A stretch of DNA of 64,000 bases, taken from positions 310,001 to 374,000 of the forward strand of contig NZ_CCSE01000001.1 in assembly GCF_000756715.1 (NCBI RefSeq), in the 5' to 3' direction. The position numbers were made by a program, and so were the translations under genes. This DNA is from Jeotgalicoccus saudimassiliensis. Its GTDB lineage: Bacteria > Bacillota > Bacilli > Staphylococcales > Salinicoccaceae. Shown piece by piece: positions 35,254-44,814 of the stretch (position 1 is its first letter; every line of letters starts with the position of its first letter). The notes under the pieces were generated by a model, which did not search any database, was not told the origin of the DNA, and saw only the letters and a program-made list of their open reading frames with translations.

Positions 35254-36774
35254 ATGGCGATACTCGCAGCCGGCGGAATTTATAAACATAAAAATATGCT
35301 GACCGGCGGCCATTTGATATCCGCCCTCGCGGCCGCATATACTTATGATGAAGTGTTTATACATACGAACTTCAGCTCGGATGAAACAACGCTGACATCA
35401 TGGCTGAAAGAATCGCTCAGACAAAATGGTGTCACGTACAGCAGCAGCCGGTCGGTTTCTGAACCATACGGCGAAATGGATGAACACGGATTTACGGTAA
35501 ATTCAAATGTATACGATACTTTCAATCAGAAAGATAAATATTTAAATAGCATAGAACAGGTTATTTTAACGACGGATATCGGAGAACGGGATTTCCGGTA
35601 CATATTGAACTTTGCACGGCGAAATCATTTAAAAATAATCATCTTTTCATGCGGTGAATATCTTCCCCGAAATGTTGATGTAGCGGATATAATAACACTT
35701 GAAGAGTCGGGGATCCCGAACTATCATCTGTATGCTGACACCATTAAAAATATTCTTGCTGACAGGGGGATTATCAGCAGAAAACATGCAGCAGACAGAA
35801 ATATACCTGAAACTGCGGTAAAGCGGACCGGGAGAACGGTCATGCAGCTGTTCGTACTGGCGGCAGTAATAGTGCTGGTGTTTACGGGAGGCTTTAAACT
35901 GCTTGAATATATCAGCAGTGACAGAGCATTGTTTGAAGCTGATATCAGCTGGAATCAGGAAGTGATGCACGATGACTGTGATACTGTAAAAACATGTGCA
36001 GCGCTCGGTGATGAGTATTTGGAAGAACTGAAATCGTATGTGGATCTGCAGGATGAGCCGTATATCTTTTTTGAAAACAGGACGCGGACAACATTCATTA
36101 ATTATGAGATCAGCGATTTTAACATAACCGGGAGTGAAAAAGTTAATCCGCTGCCGTTCGGGAAAGAAGAAATGTTCACAGAGATGTGGGATGCCTTTCG
36201 GTATGTGTTTCCCCGCCGTTACATCAGGGATATAAATGAATACCGCCTGTTCTCTGACGGAGAAGGGAATACAGCAGCCTATGTATCGATTAGAGGAGAT
36301 GGGACGGTCCTTGCGATGGATGTAAGGGACAACACACATAAGGCAACCCAGTACCGTAACCTGATACATGAATTCGGACATATTTATTCACTGCCGATTG
36401 AAGATTTTGATGAATCATGCAGCAGTACGGACATTTCATGCGCAAAAGAAGGCTCGGTTATTAATAATCACCGGGAACGTTTCTGGTCGCAGTATGATGA
36501 GCATTGGCACGAAAACTCAGAAAAGAGCACACTGCAAGTAGAAGGATTTTATAATAATAATGTGACCGATTTTTATGTGCCGTATCAGGCGACGAATGTT
36601 AAGGAAGATTACGCAATCACTTTTATGAAGTTTATTACGGAGAAAATCCCGGCAAACAGTTCTCAACTGCGCGATGTTAAAGTACAATCAATGTATGAAG
36701 ACGCTGAACTCGTTGCGTTGAGAGTGGATATTTTAAAATCATTTGTTCAGTTTGAGAAGGAGAGAGCAACTTGA
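35254..36774 (+). CDS. Membrane-anchored zinc metallopeptidase-like protein with unknown N-terminal domain
   Basis: The 506-residue product has three parts. Residues 1-190 form an alternating alpha/beta cytosolic domain beginning MAILAAGGIYKHKNMLTGGH that I cannot assign. One membrane helix spans about 197-217. The outer part carries a zinc site His372-Glu373-x-x-His376 (LIHEFGHIYSL) and a downstream VKEDYAITFMKFI whose Glu451 fits the third ligand of gluzincins, after the FYVPYQATN segment common in secreted metallopeptidases. It starts 2 bases after the ComK-like gene and overlaps the next gene by 4 bases. The topology would link an outside protease to an inside domain. Confidence 0.7.
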   Translation: MAILAAGGIYKHKNMLTGGHLISALAAAYTYDEVFIHTNFSSDETTLTSWLKESLRQNGVTYSSSRSVSEPYGEMDEHGFTVNSNVYDTFNQKDKYLNSIEQVILTTDIGERDFRYILNFARRNHLKIIIFSCGEYLPRNVDVADIITLEESGIPNYHLYADTIKNILADRGIISRKHAADRNIPETAVKRTGRTVMQLFVLAAVIVLVFTGGFKLLEYISSDRALFEADISWNQEVMHDDCDTVKTCAALGDEYLEELKSYVDLQDEPYIFFENRTRTTFINYEISDFNITGSEKVNPLPFGKEEMFTEMWDAFRYVFPRRYIRDINEYRLFSDGEGNTAAYVSIRGDGTVLAMDVRDNTHKATQYRNLIHEFGHIYSLPIEDFDESCSSTDISCAKEGSVINNHRERFWSQYDEHWHENSEKSTLQVEGFYNNNVTDFYVPYQATNVKEDYAITFMKFITEKIPANSSQLRDVKVQSMYEDAELVALRVDILKSFVQFEKERAT

Positions 36775-37577
36775 AGCTAAAAGTTAAAGTGAGAGATTAC
36801 GAAAGCGGGATATCAATTACAAAAATAGATGTGCCCGGTGAATCGACAGTCGATCTGCTGCTTGGAAAACTGGTGCAGGAAGACCTGTTATTTGATTCGT
36901 ATTTACCTGCTATTAAAACGATGGGCTATACATATGGGGAATTTCATAAATTAAAAACATCCAGCCTGTTTCACGGCAAGGAGAAAGCAGTGCTGACTTC
37001 CGACAAAGTTGAAATAACAATCACTCAGAAAAAATCGAGTGAGGGACATAAAGCAGGGCAGTTGCTGCTGGACTACTCGCAGCTGGTCAACGTCGTTGAT
37101 AAATTCAAGGACCAGGAATCGGATTTCGGTGTTCAGTACGGCACGGTATTTTTTGTGCAGCAGGAAAAACACCAGTATCTGATCAGATATGAGGAACACG
37201 GATTTGAACTGTATCACTTTAAACTGCAGTACGATAACGCATTTAAAGATGAAGACAGATTCCCCTTTATGATACTCGAGCTGAAAACAAAGGCGGAACT
37301 GACGGCGAGTGAACTGAAATGGACGAGAACGATAATGTTCCCGTCGAAAGAACGTAAGAATCCGATTATTCATCTCGAAGTGTCAAAACTGAATCAGGGC
37401 ATAGTCGATGAGCTCGCAACACTCGTTCACCGCGTGATGGTAATCATCGGTAAATTCCAGGTGACAAAAACATCCCTGGAAGCAGAAGGCAGGCTGCCGT
37501 CATATGTACAGCTGAACGAAAGAAATTCAATCGGCTTTGTAGAAGTCGAACAGCTGAAGCGGATCGTGGAAGCGTAA
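36771..37577 (+). CDS. Conserved-looking protein of unknown function, third gene of the ComK-like operon
   Basis: The 268-residue product has no signal peptide, membrane helix or motif that I recognise. Its first 60 residues look like a small ubiquitin-like or beta-grasp segment (KLKVKVRDYESGISITKIDV, EESTVDLLLGKL-type), and the rest is mixed alpha/beta with many Lys, Glu and Tyr. The start is TTG at 36771 with AAGGAG 8 bases upstream; it overlaps the metallopeptidase stop by 4 bases. Tight coupling suggests a shared function with that protein. Confidence 0.65.
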   Translation: MKLKVKVRDYESGISITKIDVPGESTVDLLLGKLVQEDLLFDSYLPAIKTMGYTYGEFHKLKTSSLFHGKEKAVLTSDKVEITITQKKSSEGHKAGQLLLDYSQLVNVVDKFKDQESDFGVQYGTVFFVQQEKHQYLIRYEEHGFELYHFKLQYDNAFKDEDRFPFMILELKTKAELTASELKWTRTIMFPSKERKNPIIHLEVSKLNQGIVDELATLVHRVMVIIGKFQVTKTSLEAEGRLPSYVQLNERNSIGFVEVEQLKRIVEA

Positions 37578-37744
37578 GCTGCAGCTTTTTAAATGTGGTA
37601 CAATAATATACTGATTTAATTTTGGACTGAAAGAGGCAGAGATGATGTTTATATGATAAAATCATTTGCCGAAACATTCGAAGTGTTGCTGTAGCGTGTC
37701 GTCAAGATCGCATTAAACTTATAAAGTACTAGATTGGTGATTTG

Positions 37745-38701
37745 GTGGAGAAAAAACGTATAGAATGGCTGGATATTGCAAAAGCAATCAGTATTGTACT
37801 GGTTGTACTCGGGCATTCCGGCCATCCATTTTTAGATGTATATTTAGGCTGGTTCAGAATGCCGCTGTTTTTCTTTTTATCGGGTATTTTATTTAAACCG
37901 GTAATGTTTAAGAGCTTCGGCGTCTGGGCAGGCAGGAAAACTTACAGAATGATGGTACCGTATTTCGTATACGGTACAGCGATTTTTGCAGTATTCAATT
38001 TAGAGAACTTGAACATGCTGCCTGATCATCTTTATAATCTGCTGTACGGAGGAAGCGGACTGCAGGGGCCGTACGGGGTATTCTGGTTTATAACTGTGCT
38101 GCTGTTAACACAGATTCTGCTGGGCCTCATGAGCAATTTATACAAATGGCTGCAAATAATAATTGTTGCAGTGTTGTTTGTTGCCGGACACAGCGAGTTT
38201 ATTATCGCGTATGACTGGCCGTGGAATGCCAACGTGGTAATGATTGCTGTGTTTTATTATTCGCTGGGTTACTACGGCAGCGGTATAATAAAAAAATATC
38301 ACGACTCTTTCCTGCTTGCTGCATCGTCAACAGTGTTCGCAGCTGTTGTAATTATACTGTATGCAAATGGGTATATGGACTATTATCTTAATCTGAAAAT
38401 GAGTTCATACAATCATTTTATACTGGATATAATTGTTCCTCTGCTGTTCTTTATGCCGGTAATTTATATAAGCAGTATAATAGCGAAGTTTCCTGTTAAG
38501 GAAGTATTTAAAGTTTTCGGGCAGTACTCCATAGTAATTATGTATCTGCATTTACCGGTTAATATTTTCTTCAGAACAGTACTGGAATACGATGTAACAT
38601 CGTTTGAATTTACAGTGCTTGGTGTGATGATTCCTGTAATAACCGGCTATATTTTCAGCCTGACGAAACCGACGAGATTGTTATTTCTCGGACAGAAATA
38701 A
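37745..38701 (+). CDS. Acyltransferase 3 family membrane protein
   Basis: Acyltransferase 3 proteins O-acetylate envelope sugars. The 318-residue product has about ten membrane helices and the family start WLDIAKAISIVLVVLGHSGH with the catalytic-type histidine. No SGNH domain follows, unlike OatA. The start is GTG at 37745 or TTG at 37742; GGTGA lies upstream. It is monocistronic with its own terminator and sits at the left edge of the glycopolymer island, so acetylation of a teichoic acid or secondary polymer is a reasonable guess. The 167 bases upstream (37578-37744) show a short AAGCTGCAGCTT palindrome and nothing else. Confidence 0.82.
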   Translation: MEKKRIEWLDIAKAISIVLVVLGHSGHPFLDVYLGWFRMPLFFFLSGILFKPVMFKSFGVWAGRKTYRMMVPYFVYGTAIFAVFNLENLNMLPDHLYNLLYGGSGLQGPYGVFWFITVLLLTQILLGLMSNLYKWLQIIIVAVLFVAGHSEFIIAYDWPWNANVVMIAVFYYSLGYYGSGIIKKYHDSFLLAASSTVFAAVVIILYANGYMDYYLNLKMSSYNHFILDIIVPLLFFMPVIYISSIIAKFPVKEVFKVFGQYSIVIMYLHLPVNIFFRTVLEYDVTSFEFTVLGVMIPVITGYIFSLTKPTRLLFLGQK

Positions 38702-38708
38702 CAGAATA

Positions 38709-38738
38709 AAAAAGAGCAGACTCAGGTCTGCTCTTTTT
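38709..38738 (+). terminator. Terminator after the acyltransferase gene
   Basis: AAAGAGCAGACC-type stem: AAAGAGCAGAC and GTCTGCTCTTT pair around a TCAG loop, followed by a T run. Confidence 0.88.
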
Positions 38739-38758
38739 GTGTAATTATGGGTTTTTAA

Positions 38759-38787
38759 ATGACACCGATATGAATTACCATTATAAT
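38759..38787 (+). promoter_or_regulatory. Promoter of the eight-gene glycopolymer operon
   Basis: ATGACA (38759-38764, one mismatch to TTGACA) is 17 bp from a perfect TATAAT (38782-38787), about 50 bases before the permease start codon. No other clear promoter is seen before 47.2 kb. Confidence 0.7.
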
Positions 38788-38839
38788 AAATGAGATACAA
38801 ATTTATAAATTAAAAAGTTAACATATAAGAGGGAATGTA

Positions 38840-39649
38840 ATGAATCACGTAATAACTTTACTTAAAGAACAATTTCAAAACCTCCATTTAATATGGAAAC
38901 TGTCGATTTACAATGTTAAGAGTGAATACTCAAATCATTACCTGGGGCTGTTCTGGAACATTCTGCAGCCTCTGATGCAGGCCGCGATTTACTATCTTAT
39001 CTTCGGACTCGGCCTGAGAGGTGCCACAGCACCGGATTCAGAAATTCCATTTATAGTTTATCTTATTTCGGGACTGTTCCCCTGGCTGTTTATTTCACAG
39101 GCGATTAACATAGGGTCAAATGCTATTTACGCACAGCTCGGACTGGTCACTAAAATGAGATTTCCATCCAGCGTATTGCTGTCAATTTCATTTACAAACA
39201 GCTTAATAAATCTCGGATTTATGACATTTATTATAATGCTGATTTCAGTATTCAGCGGCTTTGTTAATCCATTGTATTTCTTAATGCTGATATATTTTGT
39301 GATTGCATCATTCGCACTTGTTTTTGCAATCAATTTAATTATGAGTACGCTTATTATACTGGTAAGGGACTTTAGAAATGTACTGCAGAATGTAATACGC
39401 ATGGGCTTTTTCCTGACACCGATTTTCTGGCAGCCGGGTGAAAGAGGCGGATTGCTGCAGTTAATATCGGATTTAAATCCGTTTGCATATCTTGTACAGA
39501 ACTTCCGTAACGCATTAATTTACGGAGACGGTCTGTTTTACGGGACGATGGAGCAGCATATTTATTTCTGGGCAATTACCGTTACTTTCCTTCTCGTGGG
39601 AAGTTACCTGCATATTAAATTCCGTTACAAATTAATTGATTATCTATAA
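38840..39649 (+). CDS. ABC-2 type polysaccharide/teichoic acid export permease, copy 1
   Basis: The 269-residue product is an integral membrane ABC permease of the TagG/Wzm class with six helices. It starts with the amphipathic KLSIYNVKSEYSNHYLGLFWNIL, in which YLGLFWNILQP is the family motif, and ends HIKFRYKLIDYL like its relative at 57745-58566. It would flip an undecaprenyl-linked polymer with the ATPase encoded at 43894. It is the first gene of the operon, and the first glycosyltransferase starts 12 bases later. Confidence 0.9.
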   Translation: MNHVITLLKEQFQNLHLIWKLSIYNVKSEYSNHYLGLFWNILQPLMQAAIYYLIFGLGLRGATAPDSEIPFIVYLISGLFPWLFISQAINIGSNAIYAQLGLVTKMRFPSSVLLSISFTNSLINLGFMTFIIMLISVFSGFVNPLYFLMLIYFVIASFALVFAINLIMSTLIILVRDFRNVLQNVIRMGFFLTPIFWQPGERGGLLQLISDLNPFAYLVQNFRNALIYGDGLFYGTMEQHIYFWAITVTFLLVGSYLHIKFRYKLIDYL

Positions 39650-39661
39650 GGTGGTAAAACG

Positions 39662-40810
39662 ATGAAGTATTTAATGATATGTAATGCATATCCGACACTG
39701 CAGAACCTGTATGCAAACAGCTTTCTTCACAGAAGAGTCAAGGCTTATCAGCAAAAAGGTCTCGAAGTCGATATTGTTGTCATAACAACAAAAGTACTTA
39801 AAGATAAATATTACGATGGTGTACACATTAAATACATGGATGAATATCAGATTGCATCATTTTTACAAGAGAATGATTATTCCACAGTGTTATTTCACTT
39901 TATCAACAGAAAAATGTTTTACGGCATCGATCAGCTGGAAGAGGAAAAGCGGCCGAATATCGCAGTATGGCTGCATGGCTTTGAAGCGGAAGCATGGCAC
40001 CGGAGATACTACAATTTCCTCGAGAATATCAGCCAGCTGGATAATGCGCTGGAACGGAAAGACACTGTCTTTGAACCGCAGAGGGAGTTTTTAAAAGACA
40101 TTATGACGAGACAGGATTTAAATATTAAATTTATTTATGTCTCAAAGCGATTCAAGGAACTTTATGTGGACCCTTATGTCGGTGTTGTACCTGACAACTA
40201 TCATATTATCCACAATATTATCGATGATGAACTGTTTGAATATCATAAGAAGTCAGCGGACGACCGTCTGAAGATCTGTTCAATCAGACCGTTCACTGCC
40301 CGCAACTATGCGAACGATATTACGGTCGATGTTATTAAACAGTTAAGCAGGAAAAGGTATTTTAACAAACTTGAATTCAACATTTACGGAGACGGAAAAT
40401 TATTTAATGTGCTGACAAACTCATTAAAACAATTTGATAATGTCCACCTCCATAAAGGGTTTGTAAAACAGGATGATATACCTGAAATACACAAACAGCA
40501 CGGCATCTATCTCGGACCGTCCCGGCACGATTCACAGGGTGTATCACTCGGTGAGGCTATGAGCAGCGGTCTCGTACCGGTATCAAACGCCATTGGAGGT
40601 ATTCCCGAATTCATTACACATAAAGAAACCGGGATGCTGGCAGCGAGGGATGATGTAAGTGAAATGGTCGAACATATTGATTATTTATATAAACACGCAC
40701 GCAAATTTAAAAAGATGAGTGCACAGGCCTCAAAAAGCATTAAAAAACAGGCAGGTCTGGATACTGTAATAAGCAGGGAAATTGAGGTGATCACTAATGG
40801 CTGGAGTTAA
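39662..40810 (+). CDS. GT4-family glycosyltransferase
   Basis: The 382-residue product is a GT-B fold retaining glycosyltransferase. The N-terminal half starts MKYLMICNAYPT, and the C-terminal nucleotide-sugar domain has GPSRHDSQGVSLGEAMSSG followed by VPVSNAIGGIPEFI, in which the E-x7-E type pattern places the donor-binding glutamate in LGEAM. It overlaps the next gene by 14 bases. It probably builds or decorates the polymer exported by the same operon. Donor unknown. Confidence 0.88.
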   Translation: MKYLMICNAYPTLQNLYANSFLHRRVKAYQQKGLEVDIVVITTKVLKDKYYDGVHIKYMDEYQIASFLQENDYSTVLFHFINRKMFYGIDQLEEEKRPNIAVWLHGFEAEAWHRRYYNFLENISQLDNALERKDTVFEPQREFLKDIMTRQDLNIKFIYVSKRFKELYVDPYVGVVPDNYHIIHNIIDDELFEYHKKSADDRLKICSIRPFTARNYANDITVDVIKQLSRKRYFNKLEFNIYGDGKLFNVLTNSLKQFDNVHLHKGFVKQDDIPEIHKQHGIYLGPSRHDSQGVSLGEAMSSGLVPVSNAIGGIPEFITHKETGMLAARDDVSEMVEHIDYLYKHARKFKKMSAQASKSIKKQAGLDTVISREIEVITNGWS

Positions 40811-41174
40811 CTGGGAAAAAGCATATCATGATCTGGAAGAGCATATTGAAGCCATTATGCGGGAAACGAGTAATCTGGTAAACAATGCATCTCCAAAATT
40901 AAAGCTGAATGATGTATATATAACAAAGACGGACTCACTGGATGTCATTATTGATGCAACAGGTGAGCGGATGGAGTATGCAATCGATCTGATCGACCGT
41001 AAAGGAAAAATGGAAACAATTAAAACCGGTTATCAGAAGTCCAATACATTTTCTTTCGATATTCCTGACGGAAGGTATTCAATTACCGCATATGCGAAAG
41101 AAAGTGCCAAAGATAACTCGAGAGTATTTGAAAAAATATCAGTAAACTTTAAACGGGTGCAAAGTAATGAATAA
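40797..41174 (+). CDS. Small helix plus beta-sandwich-like protein, unrecognised
   Basis: The 125-residue product has a short helical N-terminus (about 1-35) and a beta-rich domain (about 40-122) with the rhythm YAIDLIDRKG, TFSFDIPDGRYSITAYAKE, reminiscent of small Ig-like carbohydrate-associated modules. No signal peptide. It overlaps the upstream glycosyltransferase by 14 bases and the downstream gene by 8 bases, so it is translationally coupled to both. Function unknown; a scaffold or acceptor-binding role in the glycosyltransferase complex is inference. Confidence 0.7.
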   Translation: MAGVNWEKAYHDLEEHIEAIMRETSNLVNNASPKLKLNDVYITKTDSLDVIIDATGERMEYAIDLIDRKGKMETIKTGYQKSNTFSFDIPDGRYSITAYAKESAKDNSRVFEKISVNFKRVQSNE

Positions 41175-41790
41175 ATTCTATATGGAACTGGACAACAGAG
41201 ATAACGGCCTGTCAGTATTACTGACAATTGCAAAAAACGAAGGAATCCAGAACTTATATAAGAGACTCGGCAATTATGATATGTCTAAATTTATCGATTT
41301 AACCGCCCTTGATACCGGTAATGTATGGAGCATAATCGATGAATTTCCATCTGAAGAAATGGATGCCGTCTTTATTATCAGCGATATACAGATCAATGAA
41401 AAACTGCTTGATAATGCCCGTAATATAGCGGATATAGACTTTAAGAATAACCGGTATTATTTACAATCCGGAGTACAGGAATCCGGTATTTTGGAAAAGT
41501 ACAAAATGCTTAATATTAATGTTAAGCAAAAGAGTAAATCATACGAACTGGAAATCGTTGAAAGCCTGCTGAGAGAGCACGATAAGAACAATGAAGTCAT
41601 CAGCACTCTCGAAAGAGAAAAGCAGCAGCTGCAGATGACAGGTTCAAGAGCTGATGACGATGATCTTGAAAAACGCTATTTGGATTTAATGGAAAAGTAT
41701 AAACAGTCACTGAGCAGGCTCGAACAGCTGCGCAGCTCTAAACTTGGTAAAATGCAAGTTGCATACTGGAACAGGAAAAGAGGATATTAA
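41167..41790 (+). CDS. Coiled-coil protein of the glycopolymer operon
   Basis: The 207-residue product has a globular N-terminal half (1-125) and a long coiled coil (about 127-190, heptads in ELEIVESLLREHDKNNEVI and ERYLDLMEKYKQSLSRLEQL-type repeats). It ends SSKLGKMQVAYWNRKRGY, a basic amphipathic tail of a kind seen at the end of envelope glycosyltransferases and likely to touch the membrane. Start and stop overlap both neighbours (8 bases and 1 base). Probably a structural partner of the large enzyme encoded next; function unproven. Confidence 0.7.
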   Translation: MNKFYMELDNRDNGLSVLLTIAKNEGIQNLYKRLGNYDMSKFIDLTALDTGNVWSIIDEFPSEEMDAVFIISDIQINEKLLDNARNIADIDFKNNRYYLQSGVQESGILEKYKMLNINVKQKSKSYELEIVESLLREHDKNNEVISTLEREKQQLQMTGSRADDDDLEKRYLDLMEKYKQSLSRLEQLRSSKLGKMQVAYWNRKRGY

Positions 41791-43871
41791 TGAAGCTGGT
41801 TAATAGAATCAATACAGCCGATGCAAACTCACAATATATAAATAAGGTGATATCGACGTTGTCGCAGTCACGACCCGTGGGGCTGACAGTGATTCAGTAT
41901 ATTTCAGATATTCATGAAGCGGAAAATGTGCAGCCTGCAGCTGCTGACGCTAATATGAATGTTGTGATTGCAGCTGACAGCAGAGAAGTATACGAATTGG
42001 TACAAAAACGGGCAGATGAACGGACAACTGCTGTTTTTGGGACGGTTGAAGATGCAAAAATGTATATTAAATATTCACACGTTCTGATTACCGGGGGGAG
42101 CCTGACTGTTAAGTTTAACGGCGGAATACCGGATTTACTAAGTAATCGGCTATACCTTACTGACATCCGGGATAATGATGCGCTGGATGCGAAAATTTAC
42201 AGGAAGTTTTTAGCAGATAACAATATTGATGAATATAACTTCGATTCACATACAGTCGAAAAACTGATCAGGGAAGCCAACTGTATCATTCCGTCGGACC
42301 TTATATTTCATCACAGCTTTTCTGATAACTTCTCGTTCCGCTTTAATATCTGGATGTCGAATTTAATGGCAATTGTCAACTTAAACGGCGAAGTAGTTAC
42401 AGCAGAAGAGATTTGTGTTCACGGGGCAACTGAGAGAGGCATACCTGAAAACTACAAAGAGACTTTAATGTGTATTAAATATATCGACAGTAAAATTACA
42501 AAGCGCTTTGATGATGCAGTGTCGGAAGTGCTGCAGTACTTCAATAAAGTGTTTACAGCCAATTTGAAAAATTATATCGACAAGGGAATAATTACGAGAG
42601 ATGACCTTATTATGGAGATGGAATCTCTCGGCATTGAAAATATATATTACTCAGCCTTAAATAAAGGAGATGCGCGCAAGCTGGTTCTCGCATACTGTTT
42701 CCCGCCGTTTAATGATACGAGCGGCAATGTTATGGCTAAAAGAATTTTTGAAGCGGGTGACATCGTCGATGTTATTTCCAACGATATGAGCCGTATCCGT
42801 AAAAAGGACAATAAGCTGCTTCATATTATGTCGCATCTCCTGGATTCGCAAATTGTTCTGACCGGGCCCCAGGCATTCAGCAGCTGGACGAGCATCGAAG
42901 AATATATGCAGGGTGTTTATGATAAATATAAGCTTTATGAGGACAAATATGATGAAGTGTATTCGAGAGTAATGTTCCCGCACTCGCATTTCGCAGCATT
43001 CGAAATAAAAAAAGAAAATCCGGGTATAAAATGGGTGGCTGAGTTCTCAGACCCGCTCTATACGGATGTTTCTTCAAATCTCAGATATGCCCCGATTGAA
43101 GACGATGATTATATTGAAATGCTGAAGGAATATACCGGCGAAGAATACAGCCGTCAAATCGATGATAACTCGTTCAATGTATGTGAAGTTATTCCTTTCC
43201 TGTATGCCGATGAACTGATTTTTACGAATCAATATCAGATGGAGTATATGATGGAACGCTTCGATAACAGTATTAAAGAAATGGTTAAGAGTAAAGCGGT
43301 AATCAGCCAGCATCCGACACTGCCGCGTGAAATGTACGATATTGTTAAATCATTCTATAAAGTTAAGCAGGAAGAAATAAATATTGCCTACTTTGGAAAC
43401 TTTTACGACACACGCGGCTTCAGACAGATTGAACTGGTGGCAAAACAGCTTTATGAAACGAATATTAATAATTTCAAAATCCATGTCTTTACAAACCTGA
43501 ATAAAAAAACGATGAGATTCTACAGGCAGAGTGAGTTTAAGGAATATATTGAAATGAATCAGTATGTCCCTTATTTTGAGTTCCTCAACTTAACGGATCT
43601 GATGGATGTACTGCTTATATTCGATGCCGAAACTGTCGGCATTAAACCGTACAATCCATATGTCCCGTCAAAATTGAGCGACTACAGAGGCAGTACGAGT
43701 AAAATATGGGCATTTACGGAAAAGGACAGTGTGCTTGATTTAACGGATGAAGAAAACCTCTATACTGTTCAGCAGCATGATTATTATAAGTACGGTGAGG
43801 CATTTGTGCAGATTTCAGAAGATATCGGCAAGCCGGTATATAATGCAGCTAATATTAAATGCCTAAATTAA
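41790..43871 (+). CDS. Large glycosyltransferase-like protein with YCFPPF domain, copy 1
   Basis: The 693-residue product has an N-terminal part (1-300) that I do not recognise and a C-terminal part (about 310-690) homologous to the C-terminal half of the protein at 45028-47205. Shared landmarks include AYCFPPFNDTSGNVMAKRI, DEVYSRVMFPHSHFAAFE, WVAEFSDPLYTD, FTNQYQMEYMMERF, ISQHPTLP and AYFGNFYDTRG. The pattern (N-terminal Rossmann-like start, then YFGNFY before a second Rossmann half) fits a GT-B glycosyltransferase. The ATG overlaps the previous stop (TAATG). The copy-1 N-terminus lacks the GT2 domain of copy 2. Confidence 0.72.
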   Translation: MKLVNRINTADANSQYINKVISTLSQSRPVGLTVIQYISDIHEAENVQPAAADANMNVVIAADSREVYELVQKRADERTTAVFGTVEDAKMYIKYSHVLITGGSLTVKFNGGIPDLLSNRLYLTDIRDNDALDAKIYRKFLADNNIDEYNFDSHTVEKLIREANCIIPSDLIFHHSFSDNFSFRFNIWMSNLMAIVNLNGEVVTAEEICVHGATERGIPENYKETLMCIKYIDSKITKRFDDAVSEVLQYFNKVFTANLKNYIDKGIITRDDLIMEMESLGIENIYYSALNKGDARKLVLAYCFPPFNDTSGNVMAKRIFEAGDIVDVISNDMSRIRKKDNKLLHIMSHLLDSQIVLTGPQAFSSWTSIEEYMQGVYDKYKLYEDKYDEVYSRVMFPHSHFAAFEIKKENPGIKWVAEFSDPLYTDVSSNLRYAPIEDDDYIEMLKEYTGEEYSRQIDDNSFNVCEVIPFLYADELIFTNQYQMEYMMERFDNSIKEMVKSKAVISQHPTLPREMYDIVKSFYKVKQEEINIAYFGNFYDTRGFRQIELVAKQLYETNINNFKIHVFTNLNKKTMRFYRQSEFKEYIEMNQYVPYFEFLNLTDLMDVLLIFDAETVGIKPYNPYVPSKLSDYRGSTSKIWAFTEKDSVLDLTDEENLYTVQQHDYYKYGEAFVQISEDIGKPVYNAANIKCLN

Positions 43872-43893
43872 CACTGACTTGGAAGTGGAAAAA

Positions 43894-44802
43894 ATGACTT
43901 ATAAAGTTAAAGTTGATAATGTATCAAAAGTCTTTAATACAACGAGCAATAAAAAGAAACTGTGGAAAATACTGTTCCCGTTTATGAATAAAGAACAGGA
44001 ATATTATCACGCACTGAAGAATGTTTCATTTGAAGTGGAACCGGGTGATTCGGTGGGCATTGTCGGTTTAAACGGTTCCGGTAAATCAACGCTGTCGAAT
44101 CTGCTCGGCGGAGTGACAGTACCGTCATCTGGTGAAATCAGCGTCGACGGAAAACCGTCACTTATTGCGATTTCCGCAGGTCTGAATATGGAACTGACCG
44201 GGAAAGAGAACATTCACATGAAATGTCTAATGCACGGTCTCAGCGAGAAGCAGATTGAAGAGCGTTACGATGATATCGTGGCATTCAGTGAACTGGAAGA
44301 TTTTCTGAATCAGCCGATTAAATCGTATTCTAGCGGAATGATGTCGCGTCTCGGATTTGCGATTGCGGTTCACACTGATCCGGATGTACTGATTGTTGAT
44401 GAGGCTCTGTCGGTCGGTGATGATACATTTACCAGCAAATGTATTGATAAAATGAAAGATTTCAGAGAACAGGGTAAAACTATTTTCTTTGTCAGCCATT
44501 CGATTCCCCAAATACAGCAGATGTGCAACAAAGCAGCATGGATTCACTTCGGGGAACTGCGTGAATACGGAGATTGCATACCTGTAGTCGGACTGTATGC
44601 ACGATTTGTCAGAGGCTACAATATTAAACCAAAGCACATTCAGAAACGCTATAAAAAAGCGATGATTGAAGGGCAGAGAACTACCACATTTGATGCAGAC
44701 AAAAATGATACGAAATTTGGTATATCGAATAGTATACTTTTAATGATTTTTTCGGTTATTATAGTTGTGATGGGTTATTTACAAGCAATTCAATATCTAT
44801 AA
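43894..44802 (+). CDS. TagH-type ABC exporter ATPase with C-terminal membrane helix, copy 1
   Basis: The 302-residue product is the ATPase of the polymer exporter. It has Walker A GLNGSGKST (about 59-67), signature YSSGMMSRLGFAI, Walker B VLIVDEALSVGDD and the switch histidine in FVSHS. After the ATPase domain (to about 240) comes a basic linker and a single C-terminal helix (about 279-301) that ends the protein, unlike Bacillus TagH, which continues outside. The ATG at 43894 is chosen with GTGGA upstream. Its partner permease is four genes earlier. Confidence 0.9.
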   Translation: MTYKVKVDNVSKVFNTTSNKKKLWKILFPFMNKEQEYYHALKNVSFEVEPGDSVGIVGLNGSGKSTLSNLLGGVTVPSSGEISVDGKPSLIAISAGLNMELTGKENIHMKCLMHGLSEKQIEERYDDIVAFSELEDFLNQPIKSYSSGMMSRLGFAIAVHTDPDVLIVDEALSVGDDTFTSKCIDKMKDFREQGKTIFFVSHSIPQIQQMCNKAAWIHFGELREYGDCIPVVGLYARFVRGYNIKPKHIQKRYKKAMIEGQRTTTFDADKNDTKFGISNSILLMIFSVIIVVMGYLQAIQYL

Positions 44803-44814
44803 GGTGCTTATATA

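Noticed and set aside
38840-44802. Calling the first ABC pair tagG-tagH
   Set aside because: A second pair sits beside tagF and tagA in the usual order; the first pair has a different ATPase C-terminus and its own glycosyltransferases, so no symbol is given.
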